From Desulfuromonas sp. AOP6 (GTDB taxonomy: Bacteria; Desulfobacterota; Desulfuromonadia; Desulfuromonadales; SZUA-540): DNA of 64,000 bases. The notes beneath the pieces are model-generated. The model saw nothing but the letters and a program-made list of their open reading frames with translations, had not been told where the DNA came from and did not search any database. Positions 40,230 to 49,783 of this stretch are shown piece by piece. A program made the position numbers and the translations under genes. Location: assembly GCF_009731355.2 (NCBI RefSeq), contig NZ_AP022810.1:1888001-1952000 (forward strand), written 5' to 3'. Positions within the stretch are counted from its first letter, which is position 1, and each line of letters begins with the position of its first letter.

Positions 40230-41903
40230 CTATAGGGGCCGCAGAGGCGGCACCAGCACGGACGAAAAACGGCTGACCGTCACCAGTCCGGGGCGCGCCC
40301 CTTTGGGCTTGTGCACGGCCTTTCCTTCGGCCACCATCACCTCGACTTTGGTCTCGTCCTTGCCGCGGGAGTAGCCGGCGGCGATACGGGCGGCAAAGAG
40401 CCTGTCCTCCGCCGGGATGTCGCCGGCATGCTGTTCCCTTTTGAGAACGACATGGGCGCCCGGCATATCCCGGGCATGAAACCACAGATCGTCGTCGGCA
40501 GTTAGCTGGCGACTGACATAGTCGTTGGTACGGTTGTTCTTACCCCAGCAGATCGTAAAACCGCCGGGACTCTGGAGTCGACGCACCTGTTCCCTGGCGT
40601 CGCTCGGACGGCGGCGGCCGCCACTCCAGCGCGCGCTGGTCCGGATCAATCCGGCCTCTTCCAGTTCGGTGCGGATAGCGACCAACTCTTCGGCTGTGTC
40701 CGCCTCATCGAGAGCGTAGAGCATTTCCTGCAGCCACTCTTTTTGCTCTCGGGCCTCGTCCAGTCGGCGCAAAAGGTGGATCTCCCCCCGCCTGCCTTTT
40801 TTGAAGCGGCGGAAATAGCATTCGGCGTTCTCCTGTGGGGTAAGCAGAGGATCGAGCCCAATGGTAATCGGACAGGGAGGCTGGGCATGATAATCTTCCA
40901 CCGTGATTTCGTTCATGCCACGGCGGACGCGATAAAGATTCGCCACCAGCAGTTCACCGAGTTGCCGCTGCCGGTCGAGCTCCGTCAGGCCTTCCTGTTC
41001 CTGGTCGAGTTTCTGCAGCCGTCTGTCGAGGCGCTTTAGCCCACGCCGCACGGCCTCCTGCATTTCTTCCTTACCACCGGCGTTCCCGGTAGCCCCTTCC
41101 CTCTCTCCATAAAAACAATCGGCGGCGGCGGCGAAGCTGGCAAAGGTGCGCTGGCTGCTTACTTCCAAAAACTGCACATCAAAGGGGAGCAACAGTGATT
41201 TCCCCTCAATCTCCACAATCTGGGGGACAAGCGGCTCGAAAAGCCAGCGCTTGCGAAAGGACTCCAAAACCACTTCGGGGGGCAGGCCAAGACGGACCCC
41301 CGCCGCCAGGTCGCGCGCCACCACAGGGGTCATGGGAGCCACTTCCCGTTTGAGCCAGCCCTCGAAATCATCAGCCTGCCGAAAAGCCTCAGGAACTGTC
41401 AGGGGCACATCCGACAGCAGCGTACGCGGGCGGGCCTCGGGCAGACGGTAGGGAATGCCCGGCATCAGGGCTCGTTCGCCCAGGGCGTGGGTTTCGCGCT
41501 TGAGACAATCGACAACGCCGCCGTCAGCATCGACCAGAATCAGATTGCTGCGCCCTCCCAGCAGCTCAGCCATCAATCGGTAATGTTTGTCATCCTTGCC
41601 GGCAAAAGTCAGTTGCACCACGCGTTCACCGGGAATCTGCTCGATGGCGAGAAGTCGGCTGAGACGGGCCCGCAGCAGTTGGCAGAAACGCGGGGGCGAG
41701 GCAGGATTGGGAAAAGTTTTTTCGGTAAGATGAAGACGACTGGCGCGGGGGAAGGTCGAAAGCAGCAGGCGACTGTCGCCGTTGCGATTCCAGAGACGCA
41801 GAATGATATCCTCGGCATCCGGCTGATAAATCTTGCGAATCAGGGCGCCGGGGAGGACTTCTTCCAATTCCCGCACCATGGCCGCAATGGCAAAGATATC
41901 CAT
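40230..41903 (-). CDS. rqcH: NFACT family protein (RqcH/FbpA-like)
   Basis: A 557-aa NFACT protein. The NFACT-N domain covers residues 1 to about 200 (GALIRKIYQPDAEDIILRL, HYRLMAELLGGRSNLILVD). The middle is coiled coil (LKRLDRRLQKLDQEQEGLTE). The C-terminal NFACT-R/DUF814 domain has the GKNNRTNDYVSRQLTADDDLW and WFHARDMPGAHVVL signatures. In Bacillus the homologue is RqcH, which adds alanine tails on stalled 50S-peptidyl-tRNA complexes; other homologues bind fibronectin. ATG 41903 is preferred; a GTG at 41909 is the alternative. It is uncommon in many proteobacteria. Confidence 0.92.
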   Translation of the reverse strand: MDIFAIAAMVRELEEVLPGALIRKIYQPDAEDIILRLWNRNGDSRLLLSTFPRASRLHLTEKTFPNPASPPRFCQLLRARLSRLLAIEQIPGERVVQLTFAGKDDKHYRLMAELLGGRSNLILVDADGGVVDCLKRETHALGERALMPGIPYRLPEARPRTLLSDVPLTVPEAFRQADDFEGWLKREVAPMTPVVARDLAAGVRLGLPPEVVLESFRKRWLFEPLVPQIVEIEGKSLLLPFDVQFLEVSSQRTFASFAAAADCFYGEREGATGNAGGKEEMQEAVRRGLKRLDRRLQKLDQEQEGLTELDRQRQLGELLVANLYRVRRGMNEITVEDYHAQPPCPITIGLDPLLTPQENAECYFRRFKKGRRGEIHLLRRLDEAREQKEWLQEMLYALDEADTAEELVAIRTELEEAGLIRTSARWSGGRRRPSDAREQVRRLQSPGGFTICWGKNNRTNDYVSRQLTADDDLWFHARDMPGAHVVLKREQHAGDIPAEDRLFAARIAAGYSRGKDETKVEVMVAEGKAVHKPKGARPGLVTVSRFSSVLVPPLRPL

Positions 41904-42099
41904 GTTCACGTAGTTTTATGCCTTTTCAGTGTAAAAAGCAGGAATCCAGCTACCGATGTTCAGCAGAAACACAGTCATAAGGATAACGGAGTCGCTTGCG
42001 GCGCTCAAGTTTTTCATTTAAAAAAGCCGTCAATCTGCTATCATGTCCGACCTGCGTATCACCTGACATCAGAAGCATCTTCGCAAAAGGGAGGTCCCT

Positions 42100-43383
42100 A
42101 TGGACAAGAACTGGAAACTAGAGACCCTGGCCATTCAGGCAGGTTACAGCCCCAAGGCCACGGAACCGCGTATCGTTCCTATCGTGCAGAGCACGACTTT
42201 CAAATATGACAGCGCCGAACATGTGGCCAAACTGTTCGATCTGGATGCCGCCGATCCTTTTTACACCCGTCTCGGCAACCCGACGACTTCAGCCTTCGAG
42301 GCTAAGATTGCCGCTATGGAAGGGGGCGTCGGTGCGCTGGCCACCTCCGCCGGACAGGCCGCCTCCACGCTGTCCATCCTCAATATCTGCCGCTCCGGCC
42401 AGCACATCATCTCGGCCAGCACCCTGTACGGTGGCACCTACTCCCTCTTTGCCAACACCCTGCCCAAGATGGGCATCGAGGTCACCTTTGTCGACCCTGA
42501 AGCGCCTCTGGACGAACTCAAGAAACACTTCCGCACCGAAACCCGCGCCATTTTTGCGGAGACCATCGGCAACCCCGGCCTGAATGTGCTCGATTTCGAA
42601 AAATTCTCCACCCTGGCCAACGACATGGGTGTCCCCCTCATCATCGACAACACCTTCGGCACCCCTTATTTGTGCCGTCCCTTTGAACACGGCGCCCACA
42701 TCATTGTCCACTCAACCACCAAATACATCGATGGCCATGCCACCAGCGTCGGTGGCGTCATTGTCGACAGCGGCACATTTGACTGGACCTCGGGTAAATA
42801 TCCCGAACTGACAGAGCCGGACTCCAGTTACCACGGCCTGCGCTACGTGGAGAAGTTCGGGCCGATGGCCTACATTATCAAGGCCCGCGCCCAACTGATG
42901 CGCGACATCGGCACCACCCCGGCCCCCCTGAACTCTTTCCTGAACAACCTTGGCCTCGAAACCGTCGCCTTGCGCATGGAGCGCCACAGCAACAACGCCC
43001 TGGCTCTGGCCCAGTATCTCGAGGAGCACCCTGATGTCAACTGGGTCAACTACCCGGGGCTGCCCAGCCATCCCAGCTACAGTCGCGCCCAGAAATATCT
43101 GCCCAAGGGAGCGAGCGGCGTGCTCACCTTCGGCATCAAGGGAGGAAAAGAGGCCGGCATCAAATTCATGGAGAGCACCAAACTCATCGCTCTGGTCGTG
43201 CACGTTGGCGATGCCCGCTCCTGTGTCCTGCACCCTGCCAGCACCACCCATCGTCAGCTTACCCCGGAACAGCAGCTGGCCTCCGGTGTTTCGCCCGACC
43301 TCATCCGCCTTTCTGTGGGCATTGAACACATCGACGACATTATTGCCGATGTCGAACAGGCGCTGCGTGTCAGCCAGCAATAA
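42100..43383 (+). CDS. O-acetylhomoserine sulfhydrylase (MetY family), copy 1
   Basis: A 427-aa Cys/Met-metabolism PLP enzyme of MetY length. It has [34 protein letters not shown] and the PLP lysine in [16 protein letters not shown]. The ending [20 protein letters not shown] is typical. It forms homocysteine from O-acetylhomoserine and sulfide, or methionine with methanethiol. ATG 42100 follows AGGGAGG. It is followed by a terminator and a second paralogue. Confidence 0.93.
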   Translation: MDKNWKLETLAIQAGYSPKATEPRIVPIVQSTTFKYDSAEHVAKLFDLDAADPFYTRLGNPTTSAFEAKIAAMEGGVGALATSAGQAASTLSILNICRSGQHIISASTLYGGTYSLFANTLPKMGIEVTFVDPEAPLDELKKHFRTETRAIFAETIGNPGLNVLDFEKFSTLANDMGVPLIIDNTFGTPYLCRPFEHGAHIIVHSTTKYIDGHATSVGGVIVDSGTFDWTSGKYPELTEPDSSYHGLRYVEKFGPMAYIIKARAQLMRDIGTTPAPLNSFLNNLGLETVALRMERHSNNALALAQYLEEHPDVNWVNYPGLPSHPSYSRAQKYLPKGASGVLTFGIKGGKEAGIKFMESTKLIALVVHVGDARSCVLHPASTTHRQLTPEQQLASGVSPDLIRLSVGIEHIDDIIADVEQALRVSQQ

Positions 43384-43408
43384 ACCGCTTGCCACCACAA
43401 CACTACGA

Positions 43409-43437
43409 AGCGGGTCCGTCAGGGCCCGCTTTTTTTG
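43409..43437 (+). terminator. Terminator after the first sulfhydrylase gene
   Basis: AGCGGGTCC pairs with GGGCCCGCT around GTCA (one G-T wobble) and is followed by a T-run. Confidence 0.92.
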
Positions 43438-43571
43438 TCCTCCTCTCTGCTCCAATTAAACCTTGCCTTGCGGCAAAACATTTGCTAAATACCGGGCTAT
43501 ATTCCCTATCGTTTTACTATGAATTTGCAATCCCCATCAATTTTTCTCTAAGATTCCATATGGAGGTCGAC

Positions 43572-44864
43572 ATGGCTGATATCAAACGCGGCATTGGTAC
43601 CCAGGCCCTACATGGTGGTCAGCAACCGGACGCCGCCACCCGTTCACGGGCGGTGCCGATTTACCAGACTACCTCCTACACCTTTGATTCAGCCTCTCAC
43701 GCCGCCAGGCTCTTTTCCCTGGAGGAGCAGGGGAACATCTATACCCGCATCATGAACCCTACCACCGACGTGCTGGAACAGCGTCTGTCAGAGATGGACG
43801 GCGGCAGCGGTGCCCTGGCCATGGCCTCGGGCTCGGCGGCCATCAGCCTGACCATCCTTAATCTGGCCAGCGCCGGCGACAATATCATCGCGTCCAGTCA
43901 CCTTTATGGCGGCACCTACAATCTCTTCAACCACACCCTGCGCCGCTTCGGCATCCGTGTCCGTTTTTTCGACCCGGCCGCCCCCGATACTTTGCCCGCT
44001 CTTATCGATGAACGGACGCGGGGTATTTTTGTGGAGACAATCCCCAACCCTAAAAACTGCGTCATTGAGTTCGCGGCCATCAGCGACATGGCCCGGGCAC
44101 AGGGGGTTCCCTTGATCGTCGACAACACCGTGGCGACACCTGTTCTTTTCCGACCCATCGAGCATGGCGCCAATATCGTCTGCTATTCGCTGACCAAGTT
44201 TATCGGCGGCCATGGCACCAGCATCGGCGGTGCCGTTGTCGATCTGGGCAATTTCGACTGGGGCAACGGGCGCTTCCCCGAGTTCACCACGCCGGACCCA
44301 AGCTACCATGGTCTGGCCTACTACCCGGCCCTGGGTCCGCAGGCTTTCATCCTGAAGATGCGGCTGACCTTGCTGCGGGACATGGGACCCAGCATCTCCC
44401 CTTTCAACAGTTTTCAGATTCTGCAAGGCATTGAGACCCTGCACCTGCGCATGCCCCGCCACTGCGAAAATGCCTTGGCCCTTGCCCGCCACCTGGAACA
44501 GCATCCTGATGTCACCTGGGTCAACTATCCGGGACTGCCCAGCCATGCCGACCACCAACGTGCCCTCAAATATCTGCCCGAGGGTCAGGGCGCCATCCTC
44601 GGCTTTGGCATCAAGGGGGGCAAAGAAGCGGCAGCCCGCTTTATTGACCATGTGCAGCTTGCCAGCCATCTGGCCAATATCGGCGATGCCAAGACCCTGG
44701 TGATCCACCCGGCCTCGACCACCCACCAGCAACTTACTCCCGAAGAACAGCAGTCGGCGGGGGTGACGCCCGATTATGTCCGGGTATCCGTGGGCATTGA
44801 AAGCATCGAGGATATCCTGGCCGATTTCGACCAGGCCCTGCGAGCGGCCCGCCCCTCGCACTGA
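43572..44864 (+). CDS. O-acetylhomoserine sulfhydrylase family enzyme, copy 2
   Basis: A 430-aa PLP enzyme, colinear with copy 1 but clearly diverged. It has [55 protein letters not shown] and the lysine in [19 protein letters not shown] 43572 has GGAGG upstream; an earlier in-frame ATG at 43560 is less well placed. It may differ in sulfur donor or acceptor from copy 1. The separate terminator and 188-nt gap indicate independent transcription. Confidence 0.92.
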   Translation: MADIKRGIGTQALHGGQQPDAATRSRAVPIYQTTSYTFDSASHAARLFSLEEQGNIYTRIMNPTTDVLEQRLSEMDGGSGALAMASGSAAISLTILNLASAGDNIIASSHLYGGTYNLFNHTLRRFGIRVRFFDPAAPDTLPALIDERTRGIFVETIPNPKNCVIEFAAISDMARAQGVPLIVDNTVATPVLFRPIEHGANIVCYSLTKFIGGHGTSIGGAVVDLGNFDWGNGRFPEFTTPDPSYHGLAYYPALGPQAFILKMRLTLLRDMGPSISPFNSFQILQGIETLHLRMPRHCENALALARHLEQHPDVTWVNYPGLPSHADHQRALKYLPEGQGAILGFGIKGGKEAAARFIDHVQLASHLANIGDAKTLVIHPASTTHQQLTPEEQQSAGVTPDYVRVSVGIESIEDILADFDQALRAARPSH

Positions 44865-44917
44865 AGCGATTCACTCTGCACAGCGGCATTCTGACCGCCG
44901 GAATTTTTCAAAACAAC

Positions 44918-44966
44918 GGGCAGGGTGTGGTGACCACCAAACCGCATCCTGCCCTGCCCCTTTTTA
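44918..44966 (+). terminator. Terminator after the second sulfhydrylase gene
   Basis: GGGCAGGGTG pairs with CATCCTGCCC (one wobble), a 19-nt loop apart, with TGCCCCTTTTT following. Confidence 0.8.
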
Positions 44967-45036
44967 TTGCCAATCCCGCCTGTGCATGCTAAGCTCCTGC
45001 CGCTTCTTTGAGCTCAAATTCCTGCTACCAGGGCCC

Positions 45037-45921
45037 ATGAAAAAACGATTTTTCAAAAACCGCCTCGAATATATTCTCTTTCTTCCCTTGGCCTTTCTGG
45101 CCCGGGTTCTGCCTCGGGATGTCGCTTTGGGGCTGGGCGCCCAACTGGGCTGGTTCAGCCAGTTCCTGCTGCCTAAACGGGCATTGCAGGCCCGCGACAA
45201 TCTACGCCAGGCTTTCCCCCATATGTCCGCACCCGAAATGAAGCAGACGATCGACGACATGTTCCGTCATCTAGGCAAAAGTGGGATGGAGATGTTGCAG
45301 CTCGACCAGTTCCGCACCGACGAGGATGTACAAAAATACTTCACGTTCCACGGACTGGAAAACCTGAAGGAGGCGCAGGCCCTTGGGAAGGGACTGTTCA
45401 TTCTCACCGGTCATCTCGGTTTTTGGGAGGTGGGGACCTTCTTTCTGCCCCGACTCGGTGTCCCCGTAGATTTCGTCGCCAAGAAGATGAAAAACCCTTA
45501 TATAGACGCCTATTTCCGAAGGCTTCGTGAAGCCGGTGGCGGCCAGGTGATCGACGCCAAGCACGGTGCCCGCCGCATCGTTAAAGCCCTGGGCGAACAG
45601 CGGGCCGTGGCTATATTGCTGGACCAGCACATCTCGCCGCCCGCCGGCATCAAGGTGAATTTTTTCGGGCGGCCGGCCTATACCACCCCCATCATCAGCC
45701 AGATGGCCATGAAACTCGGCACGCCGGTGGTACCGGCTTTTTCCTATCGCAAGGACGACAACCACTACGACATCGTTTTCGAGCCGATGCTGGTTTTCGA
45801 CAAGGACAGCAGCGAAGAGGCGGCCCAGCGCAACACCCAGGTTCTCACCGACCACATTGAAGCCGCCGTGCGCAAGAAGATTACCCAGTGGTTCTGGGTG
45901 CACAAGCGCTGGCGGGCTTAA
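45037..45921 (+). CDS. Lipid A biosynthesis acyltransferase (LpxL/HtrB family)
   Basis: A 294-aa acyltransferase. The N-terminus MKKRFFKNRLEYILFLPLAF is a membrane anchor. The HX4E motif is in LTGHLGFWEVGT, and LLDQHISPPAGIKVNFFGRP is a second family motif. It ends TQWFWVHKRWRA, as LpxL/LpxM proteins do. It adds a secondary acyl chain to Kdo2-lipid A. ATG 45037 was chosen because the upstream open frame covers the previous gene's terminator. It is 9 nt upstream of trmL. Confidence 0.93.
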   Translation: MKKRFFKNRLEYILFLPLAFLARVLPRDVALGLGAQLGWFSQFLLPKRALQARDNLRQAFPHMSAPEMKQTIDDMFRHLGKSGMEMLQLDQFRTDEDVQKYFTFHGLENLKEAQALGKGLFILTGHLGFWEVGTFFLPRLGVPVDFVAKKMKNPYIDAYFRRLREAGGGQVIDAKHGARRIVKALGEQRAVAILLDQHISPPAGIKVNFFGRPAYTTPIISQMAMKLGTPVVPAFSYRKDDNHYDIVFEPMLVFDKDSSEEAAQRNTQVLTDHIEAAVRKKITQWFWVHKRWRA

Positions 45922-45930
45922 ACCATCCCC

Positions 45931-46407
45931 ATGGTCACAGCATCCCTCCCCTTCCATATTGTGCTTATCGAACCGGAAATCCCCCCCAACACCGGCAATA
46001 TCGCCCGGCTGTGCGCGGCCACGGGCACCCATCTGCACCTGGTGGGCAAACTCGGCTTTTCCCTCGACGACAAACATCTCAAACGGGCCGGTCTCGACTA
46101 CTGGCCAGCTGTGAAACTGCAGCGCTGGACGAGCTTGGTGGAGCTGCAGCAGGCTTTTCCCGTCGGCCGCTTTTGGTACACCTCCAAAAAGGCGGCACAC
46201 TCCTACGTGCAAGCCGACTTTCAGCCCGGAGACTTCATTGTTTTCGGAAAAGAAACGGAAGGACTGCCGGAAGATCTGCTGGAAAACAACGCCGAGAACA
46301 CCATTCGCATCCCGATTTTCTCACCGGATGTGCGCAGCCTGAACCTGTCGACGGCAGCAGGGATTGTGCTGTACGAGGCCCTGCGTCAGTCGGGACGCCT
46401 CAGCTGA
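45931..46407 (+). CDS. trmL: tRNA (cytidine/uridine-34 2'-O-)-methyltransferase
   Basis: A 158-aa SPOUT enzyme. VLIEPEIPPNTGNIARLCAA opens it. IVFGKETEGLPEDLL and the C-terminal IPIFSPDVRSLNLSTAAGIV form the trefoil-knot SAM pocket. It methylates the wobble ribose of tRNA-Leu isoacceptors. The last 8 nt overlap the convergent yjdF-like gene. Confidence 0.95.
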   Translation: MVTASLPFHIVLIEPEIPPNTGNIARLCAATGTHLHLVGKLGFSLDDKHLKRAGLDYWPAVKLQRWTSLVELQQAFPVGRFWYTSKKAAHSYVQADFQPGDFIVFGKETEGLPEDLLENNAENTIRIPIFSPDVRSLNLSTAAGIVLYEALRQSGRLS

Positions 46408-47047
46408 GTGCTCTTTTCTCCTCTTTACGACCAAGGCGTGCCAGCGCCCGGTCGTGCCAGCGGGAGAGCAGCAGCAAAGCCGTGACGGCTCCCACCAAAG
46501 CCCAGAACATATCCCACTGAGTATCCCAGATGTCCCCCTGCAGAGAGAGAAAGGCGTCAGCGGCTGTGCCGGTAAGAACGGACATCCACCATTCGACCAG
46601 TTCATAAAAGGCGCTGATGGCCAGGCAGACGCAGGTGACCAGGAATAAGAGCCAGCCACCCGGCCGCAGCGGCGAGGTGCGCAGTAGGATTTCCCTGGCC
46701 ACAATGGCCGGAACAAAACCCTGGGCGAAGTGGCCGAGGCGATCATAATAGTTGCGTTGCAGTTCGTAGGTATCCTGCAGCCAATTAAAGAGGGGAACTT
46801 CGGCATAAGTGTGGTGACTGCCAACAATCAGGATGATGGCATGCCACCAGATGAGAACATAGGCGAGATTCGTCAGACGGAAGGTTCGGTAGGTGAAAAG
46901 CAGAACGATGACGGCGAGAATGGCTGGGAGGGCTTCCAGAATCCAGATAAAGAGATCGGCCGGTTCGATGACCGACCATCCCAGCAGGACCAGCAGGCTG
47001 ACAAACAGAAAAAGATGAAGGTTCCTGTCCCTGGTCGAATTCACCAT
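46400..47047 (-). CDS. DUF2238 / YjdF-like inner membrane protein
   Basis: A 215-aa protein with about six membrane helices. WWHAIILIVGSHHTYAEVPL, YYDRLGHFAQGFVPAIVARE and SAFYELVEWWMSVLTG (conserved His, Asp, Glu) together with DIWDTQWDMFWALVGA form the DUF2238 signature. Function unknown. It overlaps trmL at the 3' end by 8 nt. Confidence 0.9.
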   Translation of the reverse strand: MVNSTRDRNLHLFLFVSLLVLLGWSVIEPADLFIWILEALPAILAVIVLLFTYRTFRLTNLAYVLIWWHAIILIVGSHHTYAEVPLFNWLQDTYELQRNYYDRLGHFAQGFVPAIVAREILLRTSPLRPGGWLLFLVTCVCLAISAFYELVEWWMSVLTGTAADAFLSLQGDIWDTQWDMFWALVGAVTALLLLSRWHDRALARLGRKEEKRALS

Positions 47048-47071
47048 CGCTGCTCCTGATGAGAAAACGCT

Positions 47072-47605
47072 TTATCCCTCTTGTTCGATCCGCTGCTTTT
47101 CGAGATCAAGTAACCACTGTTTGGTGGCCAGTCCCTTGCCCCCCGAATAGCCTGTCAGCTTGCCACCACCACCAACGACCCGATGACAGGGTACGACAAT
47201 CGGAAAAGGGTTGGTGGCCATGGCCCTTCCAACAGCTCGCGCCGCCCTGGGCGAGCCGGCCAGAGTCGCCAGTTCTCCGTAGGTCAGGGTGCGACCATAA
47301 TCCACCCGGGACAGCGTGGTCAGCACTTTGCGGGTAAAGGCCGGCAAACGGGAAAAATCGAGAGTCAGTTCAAACTGCCGCCGGTGGCCATCAAAGTAGT
47401 CTTGCAGTTGCCCAGCCGCTCTTTGCAGGAGGGCATTTTCCTGCTCCCTGGCCTGGGGATATTTCCTAAGGATCCGTTCTTTCATCATAGCGGGGTCTGC
47501 CTGAAAGACAATCTCCACCAGCCTGTCATCGTTCCCGACAAGTCCAATCGTCCCCACCAGAGTCTTCAACAGCGTAAAAACGAGCCCCTCACTGTGCAGA
47601 GTCAT
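47072..47605 (-). CDS. ogt: Methylated-DNA-protein-cysteine methyltransferase
   Basis: A 177-aa Ogt. The acceptor Cys is in IVVPCHRVVGGGGKLTGYSG (PCHRV), and the DNA-binding HTH is GRTLTYGELATLAGSPRAAR. It removes alkyl groups from O6-guanine and is consumed in the reaction. The start overlaps the murJ stop by 4 nt. Confidence 0.94.
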   Translation of the reverse strand: MTLHSEGLVFTLLKTLVGTIGLVGNDDRLVEIVFQADPAMMKERILRKYPQAREQENALLQRAAGQLQDYFDGHRRQFELTLDFSRLPAFTRKVLTTLSRVDYGRTLTYGELATLAGSPRAARAVGRAMATNPFPIVVPCHRVVGGGGKLTGYSGGKGLATKQWLLDLEKQRIEQEG

Positions 47606-49173
47606 GTTCGCCTCCCGAGTTTGCGACGGATCAAGGCATAGGCCTCACCAGCCTGGGGTATGCGTACCGCCAGGCAGCCAACGGCATACACCAATGCCCC
47701 CGAAACCACGGCGCCAAAAAGAACCGACGCTTTGAGTCCGTGCCGGCCAGTCTCCATCCACGGGCCAAACTGCAGAATATACCAGACCACGACTCCCATC
47801 AGCAGCGTGACGGGAATCAGGCGCAACAGGTTTCTTATCACCGGCATCAAACCAAGCGGACCGGCCACCCGCCGCAACATCCACAGCAGCAGGGCGCCAT
47901 TGAAAACAGAGGAAAGGGTCAGGGCCAACGCCAGGCCCAGATGCTTGAGAGGCCCCATGAGCGCCAGACCGAGACCCGCATTGACCAGCAGAGTCCAGAA
48001 AGATATCCAGACGGGCGTGCGCGTGTTCTTCATGGCATAGAAAGCTGGAACCACGACACGGCTGATACCAAGAAAAAAGAGTCCCGGCGCATAAAAGGCC
48101 AGGGCCAGAGCAGATTGACGGACTTCTTCATAACCGAAGGCACCGGACATGAAAAACAGGCTGAAAACAGGCGCCGCACACAACAGCAAGCCGACAGCGG
48201 CCGGCACGGTAAAGAGGGCGATAAGAATAAGGGCGAATCGCAGTGAATCCTTAAGTCCATCCATATCCCCGAGGGAGGCCTGCCGGCTCATGGAGGGGAG
48301 CACAGCCTGGGCCAGGGAAACGATGAAAATACCCTGAGGAAATTCAAAAAGGCGCTGGCCGTAATAAAGGTAGGAGACGCTCCCCTCAGGGAGAAATGAA
48401 GCCAGCAGACGGGTGATGACCACGTTGATTTGATAGATAGCTACTCCAGCTATCCCCGGCAACATGAGCGAAGCGATGCGGCGCACCGCCGGATGGGAAA
48501 AAGAGAAGTCGAGTCGCAGACCTATCCCCGTCCCCCGCATGGCAGGAAACTGCATGAGGAACTGGAGCAGGCCACCGAGAAGAACACCAATCGCCAAGGC
48601 TGTGATGGGAACCTCGAACAGAGGTGAAAGAAAGATCGCGCATAGAATCATGGCGATGTTTAGTACAAGCGGCGAGACGGATGGCCAGAAGTAACGGCCG
48701 TGGACATTGAGAACCCCGGTGAGCAGCGCCAGCAGGCTGACGAAAAAGATATAGGGGAACATGATCCGATTCAGGTAATCGGTCAAGGCCAGCTTCCCCT
48801 CGGTGCTGCCAAAACCGAAGCCGATAACGCGCACGATATAAGGGGAGCCGAGCACACCGGCTACCGTCACCAAGGACAGTATGATCAGCAGCAGGGTCCA
48901 GCAGATAGACGCTACGCGCCGGGCTTCTTCCGGCCCTTCCCGATGCAGGACATCGGAAAAAGTAGGGACGAAGGCGGCGGTCAGGGACCCTTCAGCGAAA
49001 AAACGGCGAAGTAGATTGGGTATGGTAAAAGCCATGAAAAAGGCGTCGGTAGCGAATCCCGCCCCGAAAAACCCGGCAACCACCATATCGCGCACCAAAC
49101 CGCCGATACGGCTCAGGCCGGTAGCCAGGCCCATGATCCCGGTTGCCCTGGAAATGTGCTTATTCTCTGACAT
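47602..49173 (-). CDS. murJ: Lipid II flippase
   Basis: A 523-aa MVF-family membrane protein with about 14 helices. TGLSRIGGLVRDMVVAGFFG and FRRFFAEG-type residues (LLRRFFAEGSLTAAFVPTFS) are MurJ hallmarks, and the chain has the expected length. It moves lipid II across the inner membrane for peptidoglycan synthesis. It is upstream of ogt in the same operon and divergent from rpsT. Confidence 0.95.
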   Translation of the reverse strand: MSENKHISRATGIMGLATGLSRIGGLVRDMVVAGFFGAGFATDAFFMAFTIPNLLRRFFAEGSLTAAFVPTFSDVLHREGPEEARRVASICWTLLLIILSLVTVAGVLGSPYIVRVIGFGFGSTEGKLALTDYLNRIMFPYIFFVSLLALLTGVLNVHGRYFWPSVSPLVLNIAMILCAIFLSPLFEVPITALAIGVLLGGLLQFLMQFPAMRGTGIGLRLDFSFSHPAVRRIASLMLPGIAGVAIYQINVVITRLLASFLPEGSVSYLYYGQRLFEFPQGIFIVSLAQAVLPSMSRQASLGDMDGLKDSLRFALILIALFTVPAAVGLLLCAAPVFSLFFMSGAFGYEEVRQSALALAFYAPGLFFLGISRVVVPAFYAMKNTRTPVWISFWTLLVNAGLGLALMGPLKHLGLALALTLSSVFNGALLLWMLRRVAGPLGLMPVIRNLLRLIPVTLLMGVVVWYILQFGPWMETGRHGLKASVLFGAVVSGALVYAVGCLAVRIPQAGEAYALIRRKLGRRT

Positions 49174-49361
49174 GATGCCCAGCCTCTATCATTTCCACGT
49201 CCCTGAGAGTAGGTATCAGACGTTGGCCTGATTTACCAGGCCGGGTTTCATACTGCCACAAAGGGTGGACAGTATGTATTATTTTCTATTAATCCGGCAA
49301 GGCGCGACCACAAGATACTGATTTAATGATTATTTAGTGCAGTCATTAATTGTTTTTTATG

Positions 49362-49391
49362 TTGACATTCCATCGAGGGGAATGCTATAAA
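49362..49391 (+). promoter_or_regulatory. Promoter of rpsT
   Basis: TTGACA (49362-49367) and TATAAA (49386-49391) with an 18-nt spacer and an extended TGC before the -10. It resembles the tRNA-Val promoter closely. The leader to the TTG start is about 45 nt. Confidence 0.85.
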
Positions 49392-49442
49392 CTGGCCTTC
49401 GCAAGCAACTTTAATACAAAAGAATCACCGGAGGATAGAACC

Positions 49443-49706
49443 TTGGCAAATCACAAATCCGCATTGAAAAGAAACCGTCAGAACGCTGTCCGCAACGCCC
49501 GCAACACGCACATCCGTTCTTCCATGAGAACCTTGGTCAAAAAGGTTCGCGAAGCGGTATCCGCCGGCGACGCAGAAGCTGCCAAAGCCGCCCTGGTGCA
49601 GGCTGTTCCTTTCATCGACAAAGCCTCCACCAAGGGGGTTATTCATAAAGCTACGGCCAGCCGCAAGATCTCCCGCCTGACCAAGCTTGTCAACACCATG
49701 AGCTAA
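49443..49706 (+). CDS. rpsT: 30S ribosomal protein S20
   Basis: An 87-aa S20: (M)[20 protein letters not shown], then [18 protein letters not shown] and [20 protein letters not shown]. The only start that gives the correct N-terminus is TTG at 49443, ten nt after GGAGG. E. coli rpsT also uses TTG, and poor initiation there is part of its autogenous control, so similar feedback is likely. A strong terminator follows. Confidence 0.97.
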   Translation: MANHKSALKRNRQNAVRNARNTHIRSSMRTLVKKVREAVSAGDAEAAKAALVQAVPFIDKASTKGVIHKATASRKISRLTKLVNTMS

Positions 49707-49736
49707 GAGCAAACCAGCCAGTTTGCTGATCAGATT

Positions 49737-49766
49737 AAAAGGGGGGCTTTTGCCCCCCTTTTTTTT
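49737..49766. terminator. Terminator of rpsT
   Basis: AAAAGGGGGGC pairs perfectly with GCCCCCCTTTT around a TTTT loop, and more T follow. The A-run on the other side may also serve the convergent holA operon. Confidence 0.95.
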
Positions 49767-49783
49767 GTGTCCTACCCGGTCTT

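Noticed and set aside
41910-42099. SAM riboswitch upstream of the first sulfhydrylase gene
   Set aside because: Looked for SAM-I and SAM-II core features and stems; none were convincing. No riboswitch is called.
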